Shown here: piece after piece, positions 9,136-17,465 of the stretch
Layout: each line of letters opens with the position of its first letter
Position numbering within the stretch: the stretch's first letter is position 1
NCBI RefSeq assembly: GCF_003052585.1
Contig: NZ_QASN01000021.1
Coordinates: 310,001-374,000 of the forward strand
Source: Pseudomonas mangrovi
Lineage (GTDB): Bacteria > Pseudomonadota > Gammaproteobacteria > Pseudomonadales > Pseudomonadaceae
Direction: 5' to 3'
Length of the DNA stretch: 64,000 nucleotides
Made by a program: the position numbers and the translations under genes
The notes under the pieces: generated by a model
What the model was told of the DNA's origin: nothing
Database searches by the model: none
The model's input: only the letters and a program-made list of their open reading frames with translations

Positions 9136-9218
9136 GTCGCGCCAGCGGTTAAGCTGCGCCTCTCGCGCCGCACTCAGAGCGGCGCCCGCATCATCAATCT
9201 GCGATAGAAGTTGTCGAC

Positions 9219-10547
9219 GTGAATCGAGACTGGCGTAGGCCCCTGGTTGGTCGGATGCTGATGCTGCTTGGCGGCTGCCTGCTGCTGGGCCTGGTCACCG
9301 GCGAGTACGCCTGGACCCTGGTGTTGGGCCTGCTGGCGCAGCTTGGCTGGATGCTCGGCCAGCTGATCCGGCTGCATCGCTGGCTGAGCCGCCGCGAGAA
9401 GGACGAGCCGCCACCGGACGGCTACGGCCTGTGGGGCGAAATCTTCGACGCCATCTACCATCTGCAACGTCGCGGCCAGCGCGAGCGTGGCCGGTTGCAG
9501 GCGGTGATCGACCGAATCCAGGAATCCACCGCCGCCCTGCGTGACGCCGTGGTCATGCTCGACAGCGAAGGCAATCTGGAATGGTGGAATCGTGCCGCAG
9601 AAACCCTGCTCGGCCTCAAGGCTCCGCAGGATGCCGGCCAGCCGGTGACCAACCTGGTCCGCCACCCGCGCTTCAAGGAGTACTTCGAGCGCGAAGAGTA
9701 TCGCGAACCGCTGGAGCTGGCCTCGCCGATCAACGATGACGTGCGTCTGCAGTTCCAGATCACTCGCTATGGCAATGCCGAACACCTGATGCTGGTGCGC
9801 GATGTCACCCGCCTCCATCAGCTGGAACAGATGCGCAAGGACTTCGTCGCCAACGTCTCGCATGAACTGCGCACCCCGCTGACGGTGCTGGCGGGCTATC
9901 TGGAAACGCTGGTGGACAACGTCGACGAGGTCAATCCGCGCTGGCAACGACCCCTGCACACCATGCAACAGCAGGCGACACGCATGCAGGCGCTGCTCAA
10001 CGACCTGCTGCTGCTGGCCAAGCTCGAAGCCGCCGACTATCCCTCGGACAACTCGCCGATCGACATCCAGCGCCTGCTGCAGTCGATTCGCACCGATGCC
10101 GTCGCCCTGTCGGGGGACCAGGCGCATCGCATCGAGCTGGACGTGCAGCCCGGCGCCAGTCTCAAGGGCAGCGAGGCGGAGCTGCGCAGCGCCTTCTCCA
10201 ATCTGGTATTCAACGCAGTCAAGTACACCCCGGCGCACGGCACCATCCGCATTCACTGGTGGAGCGATGCCCAGGGCGGTCACCTGCGCGTCAGCGACAA
10301 TGGTCCCGGCATCGAAGCGCGCCACCTGCCGCGGCTGACCGAGCGCTTCTACCGGGTCGATGCCGGCCGCGCCTCACACAGCGGCGGCACCGGTCTGGGT
10401 CTTGCGATCGTCAAGCACGTGCTGCTGCGCCACCGCGGCAAACTGGAGATTCACAGCGAGATGGGCCGCGGCAGCCAGTTCAGTTGCCACTTCGACCCGC
10501 GCCAACTGCTGGCAGGCCCACCCCAGCCGGCTGACGAAGAAGACTGA
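9219..10547 (+). CDS. phoR: Phosphate regulon sensor histidine kinase PhoR
   Basis: Inner-membrane kinase that phosphorylates PhoB when the Pst/PhoU system reports low phosphate. Two hydrophobic helices near residues 8-45 anchor it with almost no periplasmic loop, then a basic linker and a PAS domain (about 95-195: DAVVMLDSEGNLEWWNRAAE). Phospho-acceptor His 215 sits in FVANVSHELRTPLTVL. The ATP domain shows the N box (LVFNAVKYTP), G1 (DNGPGIE), the F-region RFYRVD and G2 (GGTGLGLAIV). GTG at 9219 is the only sensible start at this length. It forms the phoBR operon. Confidence 0.97.
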   Translation: MNRDWRRPLVGRMLMLLGGCLLLGLVTGEYAWTLVLGLLAQLGWMLGQLIRLHRWLSRREKDEPPPDGYGLWGEIFDAIYHLQRRGQRERGRLQAVIDRIQESTAALRDAVVMLDSEGNLEWWNRAAETLLGLKAPQDAGQPVTNLVRHPRFKEYFEREEYREPLELASPINDDVRLQFQITRYGNAEHLMLVRDVTRLHQLEQMRKDFVANVSHELRTPLTVLAGYLETLVDNVDEVNPRWQRPLHTMQQQATRMQALLNDLLLLAKLEAADYPSDNSPIDIQRLLQSIRTDAVALSGDQAHRIELDVQPGASLKGSEAELRSAFSNLVFNAVKYTPAHGTIRIHWWSDAQGGHLRVSDNGPGIEARHLPRLTERFYRVDAGRASHSGGTGLGLAIVKHVLLRHRGKLEIHSEMGRGSQFSCHFDPRQLLAGPPQPADEED

Positions 10548-10612
10548 GCGGCTCTTGCAAGCAACGGGCTACGGCCTCATCTTGCGCCCATCACCCACCA
10601 CCGCAGAGCACC

Positions 10613-11950
10613 ATGGACCCCTCTCCCGGCTATGTAGCCACCAGTTATTTCGCCGACGTCGGACTGCTGCTGTTCGCAGTCTTTCTGGTTTTCCTCAACG
10701 CCTTCTTCGTCGCGGCCGAGTTCGCCATGGTCAAGCTGCGCAGCACGCGCGTGGCGGCCATCGCCAGCAAGCACGGCTGGCGCGGGCACATCCTGCGCAC
10801 CGTGCATGCCCAACTGGATGCCTATCTCTCCGCCTGCCAGCTGGGTATCACCCTGGCCTCGCTGGGCCTGGGCTGGGTCGGCGAGCCGGCGTTCGCGCAT
10901 CTGCTGGAGCCGCTGCTGACGGCAGCCGGCGTCACCTCGCCGAAGCTGGTCCACGGCCTGGCGTTCTTCAGCGCCTTCTTCATCATTTCCTATCTGCATA
11001 TCGTCATTGGCGAGCTGGCACCGAAATCCTGGGCGATCCGCAAACCCGAGCTGCTCTCGCTATGGACGGCTGTTCCGCTGTACCTCTTCTACTGGGCGAT
11101 GTACCCGGCGATCTGGCTGCTCAACGCCAGCGCCAATGCCATCCTGCGCTTCGCCGGCCAGGGCGAACCGGGGCCGCATCACGAGCACCACTACAGTCGC
11201 GAGGAACTTGCGCTGATCCTGCACTCCAGCCGTGGCCGCGACCCTAGCGACCAGGGCATGCGCGTGCTGGCTTCGGCGGTGGAGATGAGCGAGCTGGAGG
11301 TCGCCGACTGGGCCAACTCCCGCGAAGATCTGGTGCATCTGCCGCAGAACGCGCCGCTGGCGGAAATCCTCTCGATCATCCGTCGCCACAAGTACAGCCG
11401 CTACCCGGTGCTCGACGAGCAGGGCGAGTACGTCGGGCTGCTGCACATCAAGGACCTGCTGCTGGCCATTGCCGAACCGGGCGACACCTCCGAAAGCTTC
11501 GATCTGGCCCGGCTGACCCGTCCGCTGGAGCGCGTTTCCCGGCACATGCCGCTGGCCAGTCTGCTGGAACAGTTCCGCAAGGGCGGCGCGCACTTCGCGC
11601 TGGTCGAAGAGGCCGACGGCAAGGTGGTCGGTTACCTGACCATGGAAGATGTACTGGAGGTGCTGGTCGGCGACATCCAGGACGAGCACCGCAAGGCCGA
11701 ACGCGGCATCGTCGCCTACCAACCCGGCAAGCTGCTGGCACGCGGCGACACGCCACTGTTCAAGATCGAGCGTCTGCTCGGCATGGAACTGGTCGAGGTC
11801 GAGGCCGACACACTCGCCGGCCTGATCTACGAGACGCTGAAGCGGGTGCCGCAGGAAGACGAGATCATCCAGCTGGGCGAGCTGCAGATCACCGTGAAGA
11901 AGATGCGCGGGCCGAAGATCATTCTCGCCAAGGTGCTCAGGCTGGGCTGA
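10613..11950 (+). CDS. CNNM/CBS/CorC-domain membrane protein (hemolysin family)
   Basis: Member of the CorB/CNNM family linked to divalent metal (Mg or Co) transport or resistance; often called hemolysin-like without evidence of haemolysis. The CNNM membrane domain covers residues 1-190 with four helices (AVFLVFLNAFFVAAEFAMVKLR, the SACQLGITLASLGLGWVGEP re-entrant motif, FFIISYLHIVIGELAPKSWAIR). Two CBS domains follow at about 215-335 (RYPVLDEQGEYVGLLHIKDLL; LVEEADGKVVGYLTMEDVLEVLVG) and a CorC_HlyC transporter-associated domain at 350-440. It sits between phoR and the phosphate genes in Pseudomonas generally, but nothing shows Pho control. Confidence 0.9.
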   Translation: MDPSPGYVATSYFADVGLLLFAVFLVFLNAFFVAAEFAMVKLRSTRVAAIASKHGWRGHILRTVHAQLDAYLSACQLGITLASLGLGWVGEPAFAHLLEPLLTAAGVTSPKLVHGLAFFSAFFIISYLHIVIGELAPKSWAIRKPELLSLWTAVPLYLFYWAMYPAIWLLNASANAILRFAGQGEPGPHHEHHYSREELALILHSSRGRDPSDQGMRVLASAVEMSELEVADWANSREDLVHLPQNAPLAEILSIIRRHKYSRYPVLDEQGEYVGLLHIKDLLLAIAEPGDTSESFDLARLTRPLERVSRHMPLASLLEQFRKGGAHFALVEEADGKVVGYLTMEDVLEVLVGDIQDEHRKAERGIVAYQPGKLLARGDTPLFKIERLLGMELVEVEADTLAGLIYETLKRVPQEDEIIQLGELQITVKKMRGPKIILAKVLRLG

Positions 11951-11967
11951 GCGGCAGCCCCGCTCAG
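11947..11967. terminator. Hairpin between two converging genes
   Basis: CTGAGCGG and CCGCTCAG form a perfect 8-bp stem with a 5-nt loop. It overlaps the stop codons of both the CNNM protein (plus) and the M23 peptidase (minus). No good T run, so termination strength is doubtful. Confidence 0.45.
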
Positions 11968-12860
11968 TCGCCGCCGACGGCGAAGTTCGGCAGGCTGTCC
12001 ACCGGCTGGCGGAAGTCGAACGGAATCGACTCCAGCGCCAGACCGACATTGCGCTGAACTACGAAGTGCAGATGTGGCCCGGTGCTGTTGCCAGTGTTCC
12101 CAGAACGAGCAATCTGCTGCCCCACGGCAACCCGGGCGCCTTCGGCGACCGCCACCGAACCGCGCATCAGGTGCAGGTAGACGCCCATGGTGCCGTCGTC
12201 GTGGAGAATGCGCACATAGTTGCCGGACGGATTGTTGCCGCGGCCGCTCTGGGCATTCTCGATCCGCACCACCATTCCCGCCCGAGCAGCCAGGATCGGC
12301 GTGCCTTCCGGCATCGCGATATCGATGGCGTAACGGCCCTTGGGCGTGAAGTGGCTGTAGCGACCATTGGCGCCCTGAGTCAGGCGAAACGGACCGCCCT
12401 GCCAGGGCAGCGGATACTTGTAGTGCAGCGGCACCAGTCGCGGGTCACCCAGGGCATAGCGCAGTTTGGGCGTATAGCTCAGCGGCTTGGCCGGATCGCG
12501 GGGTGCCAGGGTCGCCAGACGGATCTTGCTCTGCGGCGGCAGTACCCAGCGGATCGGCTTGTCGGATGCGCCGACGACGTTGTTCAGCTTCTCCAGCTTG
12601 AGTTCGATCTCCACCGGAGCATGCAGATCGTTGCGCACCAGCAGGGTCTCGCCGGCATCGTGCTTCTTGGTCTCGAGCTTCACCCGCAGATCCATGCGCT
12701 CGACCATGCGGTCACGGAAAACGAACACCTGCGCACCGGAAACCGCCTGGTCGGTATAGGTGACCACGCCGTTCGCATCGGTGTACTTGTAGATGGTCAG
12801 CCCCATCGCGGGGAGTGCGGCCGCCCAGAGACCGCAGAGAATGATCCAACGCCCTAACAT
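11964..12860 (-). CDS. Periplasmic M23 (LytM-type) peptidase with DUF4124-like N terminus
   Basis: Probable murein endopeptidase or LytM-type amidase activator. The 298-residue product begins with a signal peptide (MLGRWIILCGLWAAALPAMG) followed at once by the DUF4124-like motif IYKYTDANGVVTYTDQ. The M23 domain spans about 165-285. Its zinc ligands look complete: H-x-x-x-GRYAIDI supplies the first His/Asp pair and GPHLHFVV the last His, with YLHLMRG between. Active enzyme rather than a degenerate LytM factor is therefore likely. In P. aeruginosa the same gene follows the CNNM gene in this locus. Confidence 0.88.
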   Translation of the reverse strand: MLGRWIILCGLWAAALPAMGLTIYKYTDANGVVTYTDQAVSGAQVFVFRDRMVERMDLRVKLETKKHDAGETLLVRNDLHAPVEIELKLEKLNNVVGASDKPIRWVLPPQSKIRLATLAPRDPAKPLSYTPKLRYALGDPRLVPLHYKYPLPWQGGPFRLTQGANGRYSHFTPKGRYAIDIAMPEGTPILAARAGMVVRIENAQSGRGNNPSGNYVRILHDDGTMGVYLHLMRGSVAVAEGARVAVGQQIARSGNTGNSTGPHLHFVVQRNVGLALESIPFDFRQPVDSLPNFAVGGD

Positions 12861-12962
12861 GACTGCAGACTACTTTCTAGTTATCGGTTTGGACGAAGGA
12901 GCCTAGCAGCCACTCGGGCAACCTGCGAGCCGAAACCGACGCGGCTGTGACGCAATTAGCGC

Positions 12963-12977
12963 AGCGGCCGATCAACG
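12963..12977 (-). terminator. Stem-loop after the response-regulator gene
   Basis: A short GC-rich stem, GCGGCCG and CGGCCGC separated by about five bases, lies directly after the response-regulator stop (12984) on its strand. There is no T tract, so it may be only a transcript-end stabiliser. Confidence 0.35.
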
Positions 12978-12983
12978 GCCGCC

Positions 12984-13880
12984 TCAGGCGCCGGGCGAGA
13001 AATGCTTCTGCGCGGTACCGCGGGCGATCAGCCGCGACAGGTAGTCGAGCTTCTGCGGATCACGGTCGACAAAACGGAAAGTCAGTTGCAGCCAGTCGCT
13101 GTCGGGCTTCGGCTCCAGCGCCGCGACGGCATGCAGATAACCATTCAGACGCGCTACTTCGGCGGCCTCGCCCTGCTCCAGATCCAGCACCGCGCTCTCC
13201 AGCACCTGGGGCAGTACCTCGCTGCGCCGTACCACCAGCAACGCCTCCTTGAGACTCAGGGCCTTGATCACGCAGGCCTGGTTGCCGCTGGGCAGGCGCA
13301 GCTGGCCCTGGCCGCGACCGCTCGGCACTTGCGCCGCGGGTTTCGCCGGGGCGGCGAATGCCGGTGCCGCTGCCACCGGCCCCGGAGCAGACTTGACCAC
13401 CTCGGCCTTGCCGCCGGTGAGCGCGGCCAGCGAGTCGTTGCCGAAGGGCGAGTTGATCGTCTTGGCCGTCGGTGCGCTGGCCGTCAGTGCGGCCAGCTTG
13501 CCGGCGCGCGACAGCGCCTTGCGCACCTTGGTGGTCAGTTGGTCGTTGGAGAAGGGCTTGCCGATGAAGTCGGACACACCGGCCTGGATCGCCTGGACTA
13601 CGTTCTCCTTGTCGCCGCGGCTGGTGACCATGATGAAGGGCGTGGTCTTGAGGCTTTCCTGCTCGCGGCACCAGCCGAGCAGTTCGAGCCCGGAAAGCTC
13701 GGGCATTTCCCAGTCGCAGAGGATCAGGTCGAACGGCTGGCGGGCGAGCATCTGCTGCGCCTTGCGGCCGTTGATCGCCTCCTCGATCTGGATGCCGGGA
13801 AAGTGGTCACGCAGGCCCTTCTTCACCAGATCGCGAATAAAGGACGCGTCATCCACCACCAGCACACTGACCTTGCTCAT
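12984..13880 (-). CDS. CheY-like response regulator with PilZ-like C terminus
   Basis: Two-part regulator. Residues 1-125 form a receiver: acidic pair DD at 10-11, phospho-acceptor Asp in LILCDWEMPELSG near residue 55, Thr/Ser in IMVTSRGDKEN and Lys in FIGKPFSNDQL. A flexible Ala/Pro-rich linker (about 130-195) joins a C-terminal domain, GQLRLPSGNQACVIKALSLKEALLVVRR ... FRFVDRDPQKLDYLSRLIARGTAQ, which has the strand layout and final helix of PilZ-like folds. The RxxxR and DxSxxG residues that bind c-di-GMP are not evident, so binding is unlikely. Its orthologue sits beside phoU in other Pseudomonas; a Pho link is only positional. Confidence 0.85.
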   Translation of the reverse strand: MSKVSVLVVDDASFIRDLVKKGLRDHFPGIQIEEAINGRKAQQMLARQPFDLILCDWEMPELSGLELLGWCREQESLKTTPFIMVTSRGDKENVVQAIQAGVSDFIGKPFSNDQLTTKVRKALSRAGKLAALTASAPTAKTINSPFGNDSLAALTGGKAEVVKSAPGPVAAAPAFAAPAKPAAQVPSGRGQGQLRLPSGNQACVIKALSLKEALLVVRRSEVLPQVLESAVLDLEQGEAAEVARLNGYLHAVAALEPKPDSDWLQLTFRFVDRDPQKLDYLSRLIARGTAQKHFSPGA

Positions 13881-13924
13881 CGGCTACTCCCATTGAATGG
13901 GGCAAGCATAGCCGCAAAGCGCCA

Positions 13925-13940
13925 GGCGCTACAAAGCGCC
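13925..13940 (-). terminator. Putative phoU terminator
   Basis: GGCGCT and AGCGCC pair around a 4-nt ACAA loop, 14 bp after the phoU stop at 13955. On the minus strand only a short T stretch follows, so efficiency is uncertain. Confidence 0.4.
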
Positions 13941-13954
13941 CGGCCTCTGTCCGG

Positions 13955-14683
13955 TCAGTTGCCTTCCTTGCCCTGCACTTCTTCCTGCATGCGTGCCAGG
14001 CCCATGTGGCGCACGTCGGTGCCACGTACCAGATAGATCACCAGCTCGGCGATATTGCGCGCGTGGTCGCCGATCCGCTCCAGCGAACGCAGCGCCCAGA
14101 TCACGCTGAGCACGCGGGAGATCGAGCGTGGGTCTTCCATCATGTAGGTGACCAGCTCGCGCAGGGCGGTCTTGTACTCGCGGTCGACGGTCTTGTCGTA
14201 CTGCGCCACCGACAGTGCCAGATCCGCATCGAAGCGGGCAAAGGCATCGAGCGCCTGCTGCACCATCCGGCGCACCTGGTCGCCGATGTGCCGCACCTCG
14301 ACGTAGCCGCGCGGCGACTCGCCTTCCTCGCAGAGCTGGATCGCGCGGCGGGCGATCTTGCTCGCCTCGTCGCCGATGCGCTCCAGGTCGATGACCGACT
14401 TCGACACGCTGATGATCAGGCGCAGGTCGGAGGCTGCCGGCTGGCGACGGGCAAGAATGCGCACGCACTCCTCGTCGATATTTCGCTCCATCTGGTTGAT
14501 CTGGTCATCGACCTCGCGGACCTGCTGCGCCAGACCGGAATCGGCCTCGATCAGGGCGGTGACCGCGTCGTTGACCTGCTTCTCCACCAGGCCACCCATC
14601 GCCAGCAGATGGCTGCGGACTTCTTCGAGCTCGGCGTTGAACTGGGCGGAGATGTGATGGGTGAGGCTGTCTTTGTTGATCAT
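13955..14683 (-). CDS. phoU: Phosphate signalling protein PhoU
   Basis: Cytoplasmic adaptor that links the Pst transporter to PhoR and keeps the Pho regulon off in high phosphate. The 242 residues form two PhoU repeats of three helices. Each has the metal-binding E/D-x-x-x-D pattern: LIEADSGLAQQVREVDDQINQME in the first and ARFDADLALSVAQYDKTVDREYK in the second. N-terminal MINKDSLTHHISAQFNAELEEVR matches the Pseudomonas protein. It lies 143 bp downstream of pstB, a longer gap than in E. coli but still on the pst strand; no separate Pho box is apparent in the gap. Confidence 0.97.
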   Translation of the reverse strand: MINKDSLTHHISAQFNAELEEVRSHLLAMGGLVEKQVNDAVTALIEADSGLAQQVREVDDQINQMERNIDEECVRILARRQPAASDLRLIISVSKSVIDLERIGDEASKIARRAIQLCEEGESPRGYVEVRHIGDQVRRMVQQALDAFARFDADLALSVAQYDKTVDREYKTALRELVTYMMEDPRSISRVLSVIWALRSLERIGDHARNIAELVIYLVRGTDVRHMGLARMQEEVQGKEGN

Positions 14684-14826
14684 GTTCTAACCCTTGCGAA
14701 CTGTTTTCTCTCGCCGGACAAGCCGGCCCTTGGCAAATCGTGTTGCGCTAGGAGGCGGCGCGCAGACAGTACAAACGAGTACGGCAAGCGCCGCCGACAA
14801 CGCGCAGCGCGATCTGCCATGGCGGG

Positions 14827-15660
14827 CTAGCCGTAGCGGCCGGTGATGTAGTCTTCGGTCTGCTTCTTCGCCGGGTTGGTGAACAGGGTATCGGTATCGC
14901 CGAACTCCACCAGCTTGCCCATGTACATGAACGCCGTGTAGTCGGAAACCCGCGCCGCCTGCTGCATGTTGTGGGTGACGATGACGATGGTGTACTTGTT
15001 CTTCAGCTCGTAGATCAGCTCCTCGACCTTGAGCGTGGAGATCGGGTCGAGCGCCGAGCAGGGTTCGTCGAGCAGCAATACCTCCGGCTGCACTGCCACC
15101 GTACGCGCGATCACCAGACGCTGTTGCTGGCCGCCGGAAAGGCCCAGTGCGGACTCGTGCAGGCGGTCCTTGACCTCGTCCCAGAGTGCCGCGCTCTTGA
15201 GCGCCCACTCCACCGCTTCGTCGAGCACGCGCTTCTGGTTGATGCCCTGAATGCGCAGGCCGTAGACCACGTTCTCGTAGATGCTCTTGGGGAACGGGTT
15301 GGGTTTCTGGAACACCATACCGACGCGCCGACGCAGCTCGGCGACGTCCTCGCCCTTACGATAGATGTCACGACCGTCGAGATTGATCGGACCCTGCACG
15401 CGGCAACCGTCGACCAGGTCGTTCATCCGGTTGAAGCAGCGCAGCAGCGTCGACTTGCCGCAACCGGACGGACCGATGAAGGCCGTCACGCGCTTGCGCG
15501 GGATGTTCATGGTGACGTCGTACAGCGCCTGTTTTTCGCCGTAGAACAGGTTGAGGCCGGGCACCTCGATGGCCACGCTCTCGTTGGCCATATCCAGACT
15601 CTGACGGCTGCGGCCCAGGGCGCTGATATCGATACCGTGACTGTGCGATTCGTGTTGCAT
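14827..15660 (-). CDS. pstB: Phosphate ABC transporter ATP-binding protein PstB
   Basis: ATPase of the high-affinity phosphate importer. The 277 residues include Walker A GPSGCGKSTLLR, Q-loop QKPNPFPKSIYENV, ABC signature LSGGQQQRLVIAR, Walker B VLLLDEPCSALDP and the switch His in IVTHNMQQA. The start is ATG 15660 (MQHESHSHGIDIS): it has a GGAG site about 7 bp upstream and matches the Pseudomonas N terminus, while a further in-frame ATG 6 codons upstream has none. It follows pstA with an 86-bp spacer containing an inverted repeat. Confidence 0.97.
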   Translation of the reverse strand: MQHESHSHGIDISALGRSRQSLDMANESVAIEVPGLNLFYGEKQALYDVTMNIPRKRVTAFIGPSGCGKSTLLRCFNRMNDLVDGCRVQGPINLDGRDIYRKGEDVAELRRRVGMVFQKPNPFPKSIYENVVYGLRIQGINQKRVLDEAVEWALKSAALWDEVKDRLHESALGLSGGQQQRLVIARTVAVQPEVLLLDEPCSALDPISTLKVEELIYELKNKYTIVIVTHNMQQAARVSDYTAFMYMGKLVEFGDTDTLFTNPAKKQTEDYITGRYG

Positions 15661-15690
15661 AGATTCACTCCGTTTCAAGCTTTAAGCCTG

Positions 15691-15744
15691 AAGCTGGAAG
15701 CCGGAGGCGTTCTTCGCGCGCATCCAGCTTCTGACTTCCAGCTT
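15691..15744. repeat. Inverted repeat in the pstA-pstB spacer
   Basis: AAGCTGGAAG (15691-15700) is repeated exactly inverted as CTTCCAGCTT (15735-15744), with partial extra copies (CCAGCTTCTGACTTCCAGC) nearby. The stem lies between two genes of one operon, so it could set relative transcript levels by processing, or be a remnant of a dispersed repeat family. Confidence 0.55.
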
Positions 15745-15746
15745 GA

Positions 15747-17441
15747 TCAATGATCCAGCGCCTTGTACTTCTCGCGCAGATGGTTGCGGATGTACACGGC
15801 AGTCAGGTTGAGCAGGGCAATCACCACCACCAGCAACAACGCGGTGGCGTAGACCAACGGCCGCGCTGCCTCGACGTTGGGGCTCTGGAAGCCGACATCG
15901 TAGATATGGAAGCCCAGGTGCATGATCTTCTGATCCAGGTGCAGGTACGGGTAGTTGCCATTGAGCGGCAGGCTCGGTGCCAGCTTGACCACACCGACCA
16001 GCATCAGCGGAGCCACCTCGCCAGCGGCGCGGGCCACCGCCAGGATCAGACCCGTCATCATCGCCGGGCTGGCCATCGGGATGACCACCTTCCACAGCGT
16101 CTCGGCCTTGGTTGCGCCCAGCGCCAGGGAGCCTTCGCGTACCGCACGGGGAATCCGTGCCAGGCCTTCCTCGGTGGCGACGATGACCACCGGCAGGGTG
16201 AGAATCGCCAGGGTCAGCGACGCCCACATCAGACCCGGCGTACCGAAGGTCGGTGCCGGCGCGGACTCGGGGAAGAACAGGCTGTCGATCGAGCCGCCCA
16301 GCACGTAGACGAAGAAGCCCAGGCCGAACACGCCGTAGACGATCGAAGGCACGCCTGCCAGGTTGTTCACCGCGATGCGGATGATTCGGGTCAGCGGGCC
16401 CTGCTTGGCGTATTCGCGCAGGTAGACCGCCGCGACTACGCCGAAGGGTGTGACGATCACCGCCATGATCAGCACCATCAGCACGGTACCGAAGATCGCC
16501 GGGAAGATGCCGCCCTCGGTATTCGCCTCACGCGGCTCGTCGCTGACGAACTCCCACAGCTTGGCGCCGTAGAAGCCCATCTTGTCCAGCGGACCCATCG
16601 CGTTCGGACGATAGGCGCGAACCACCTTGCCCAGCGCCACCGTGGTCTCGCGGCCGTCGCTGGCGCGCAGGGTCACGCTGTCCCGGTTGACCGCGCTATA
16701 GAGCTCGACCATCCGCGCCTCGAGCTTGGCGTAGTCCGCATCCAGCTGCGCGCGCTCGGCATCCAGACCCGCCTGGGCCTCGGCGGTCAGGCGATTTTCC
16801 AGCTGCAGTTTGCGCTGGGCCAGCCGCAGCCGTTCCATGCCATGGTTGATCCGGCCGATCTCCTTCTTCTCCAGACGCACCAGTTGCGTGTGCAGCTCTT
16901 CGACCCGCTCGATGCGCGCCTGCAGTTCCATCCAGGCGGCATCACCTTCGGCGACCACTTCGCCGCCCTCGCGCACATCGACCACATAACCGTAGAAGTT
17001 GCCCCATTCGCGGCGCTCCAGCACGGTGATCTCAGCCGGGGCTCGCGCGTCACTCAGCCATTCGCCGACCACCCAGCTGAAATCCGCACCGAACAGTTCA
17101 CGGTTGCCGACCTTGAGCAGCTCGCGCGTCATGAACTCGCCACCCTCGGTGGCCACCGGCATACCGGCGGCGGCCAGGCGGGCACGCGGCACCTCCTCGA
17201 TCTGCACGACTTCGCCGAGCATCACCCTGGCTTCCTGACCGGGGATCCGGTAGTCGGCCTCGATGACGTCCGCCGGCCAGAAGTGGCCCAGGCCGCGGAT
17301 GGCGATCACAGTCAGCAGGCCGAGGGTCATGATGACCGCAATGGCCACTGCACCACCGCTCATCCAGACGCCCGGAGCGCCGCTCTTGTACCAGGACTTC
17401 AGATTGTTCTGCTTCACGGCTGATACCTTGGGTGAAATCAT
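15747..17441 (-). CDS. pstA: Phosphate ABC transporter permease PstA with large insert
   Basis: Inner-membrane subunit of the phosphate importer. At 564 residues it is almost twice the length of E. coli PstA. Helix 1 is at about 27-50, then a long periplasmic-side insert (about 55-315) before the usual permease core: VLMVLIMAVIVTPFGVVAAVYLREYA, the EAA loop EGSLALGATKAETLWKVVIP and later helices. The insert contains a strongly predicted coiled coil near 165-250 (repeated Leu/Glu/Arg heptads around ELHTQLVRLEKKEIGRINHGM). Known as a variant in Pseudomonas; the role of the insert is unknown. It pairs with a PstC that is enlarged in the same loop. Confidence 0.93.
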   Translation of the reverse strand: MISPKVSAVKQNNLKSWYKSGAPGVWMSGGAVAIAVIMTLGLLTVIAIRGLGHFWPADVIEADYRIPGQEARVMLGEVVQIEEVPRARLAAAGMPVATEGGEFMTRELLKVGNRELFGADFSWVVGEWLSDARAPAEITVLERREWGNFYGYVVDVREGGEVVAEGDAAWMELQARIERVEELHTQLVRLEKKEIGRINHGMERLRLAQRKLQLENRLTAEAQAGLDAERAQLDADYAKLEARMVELYSAVNRDSVTLRASDGRETTVALGKVVRAYRPNAMGPLDKMGFYGAKLWEFVSDEPREANTEGGIFPAIFGTVLMVLIMAVIVTPFGVVAAVYLREYAKQGPLTRIIRIAVNNLAGVPSIVYGVFGLGFFVYVLGGSIDSLFFPESAPAPTFGTPGLMWASLTLAILTLPVVIVATEEGLARIPRAVREGSLALGATKAETLWKVVIPMASPAMMTGLILAVARAAGEVAPLMLVGVVKLAPSLPLNGNYPYLHLDQKIMHLGFHIYDVGFQSPNVEAARPLVYATALLLVVVIALLNLTAVYIRNHLREKYKALDH

Positions 17442-17465
17442 TTTCGTGCTCTCCGGACCCGTCGC

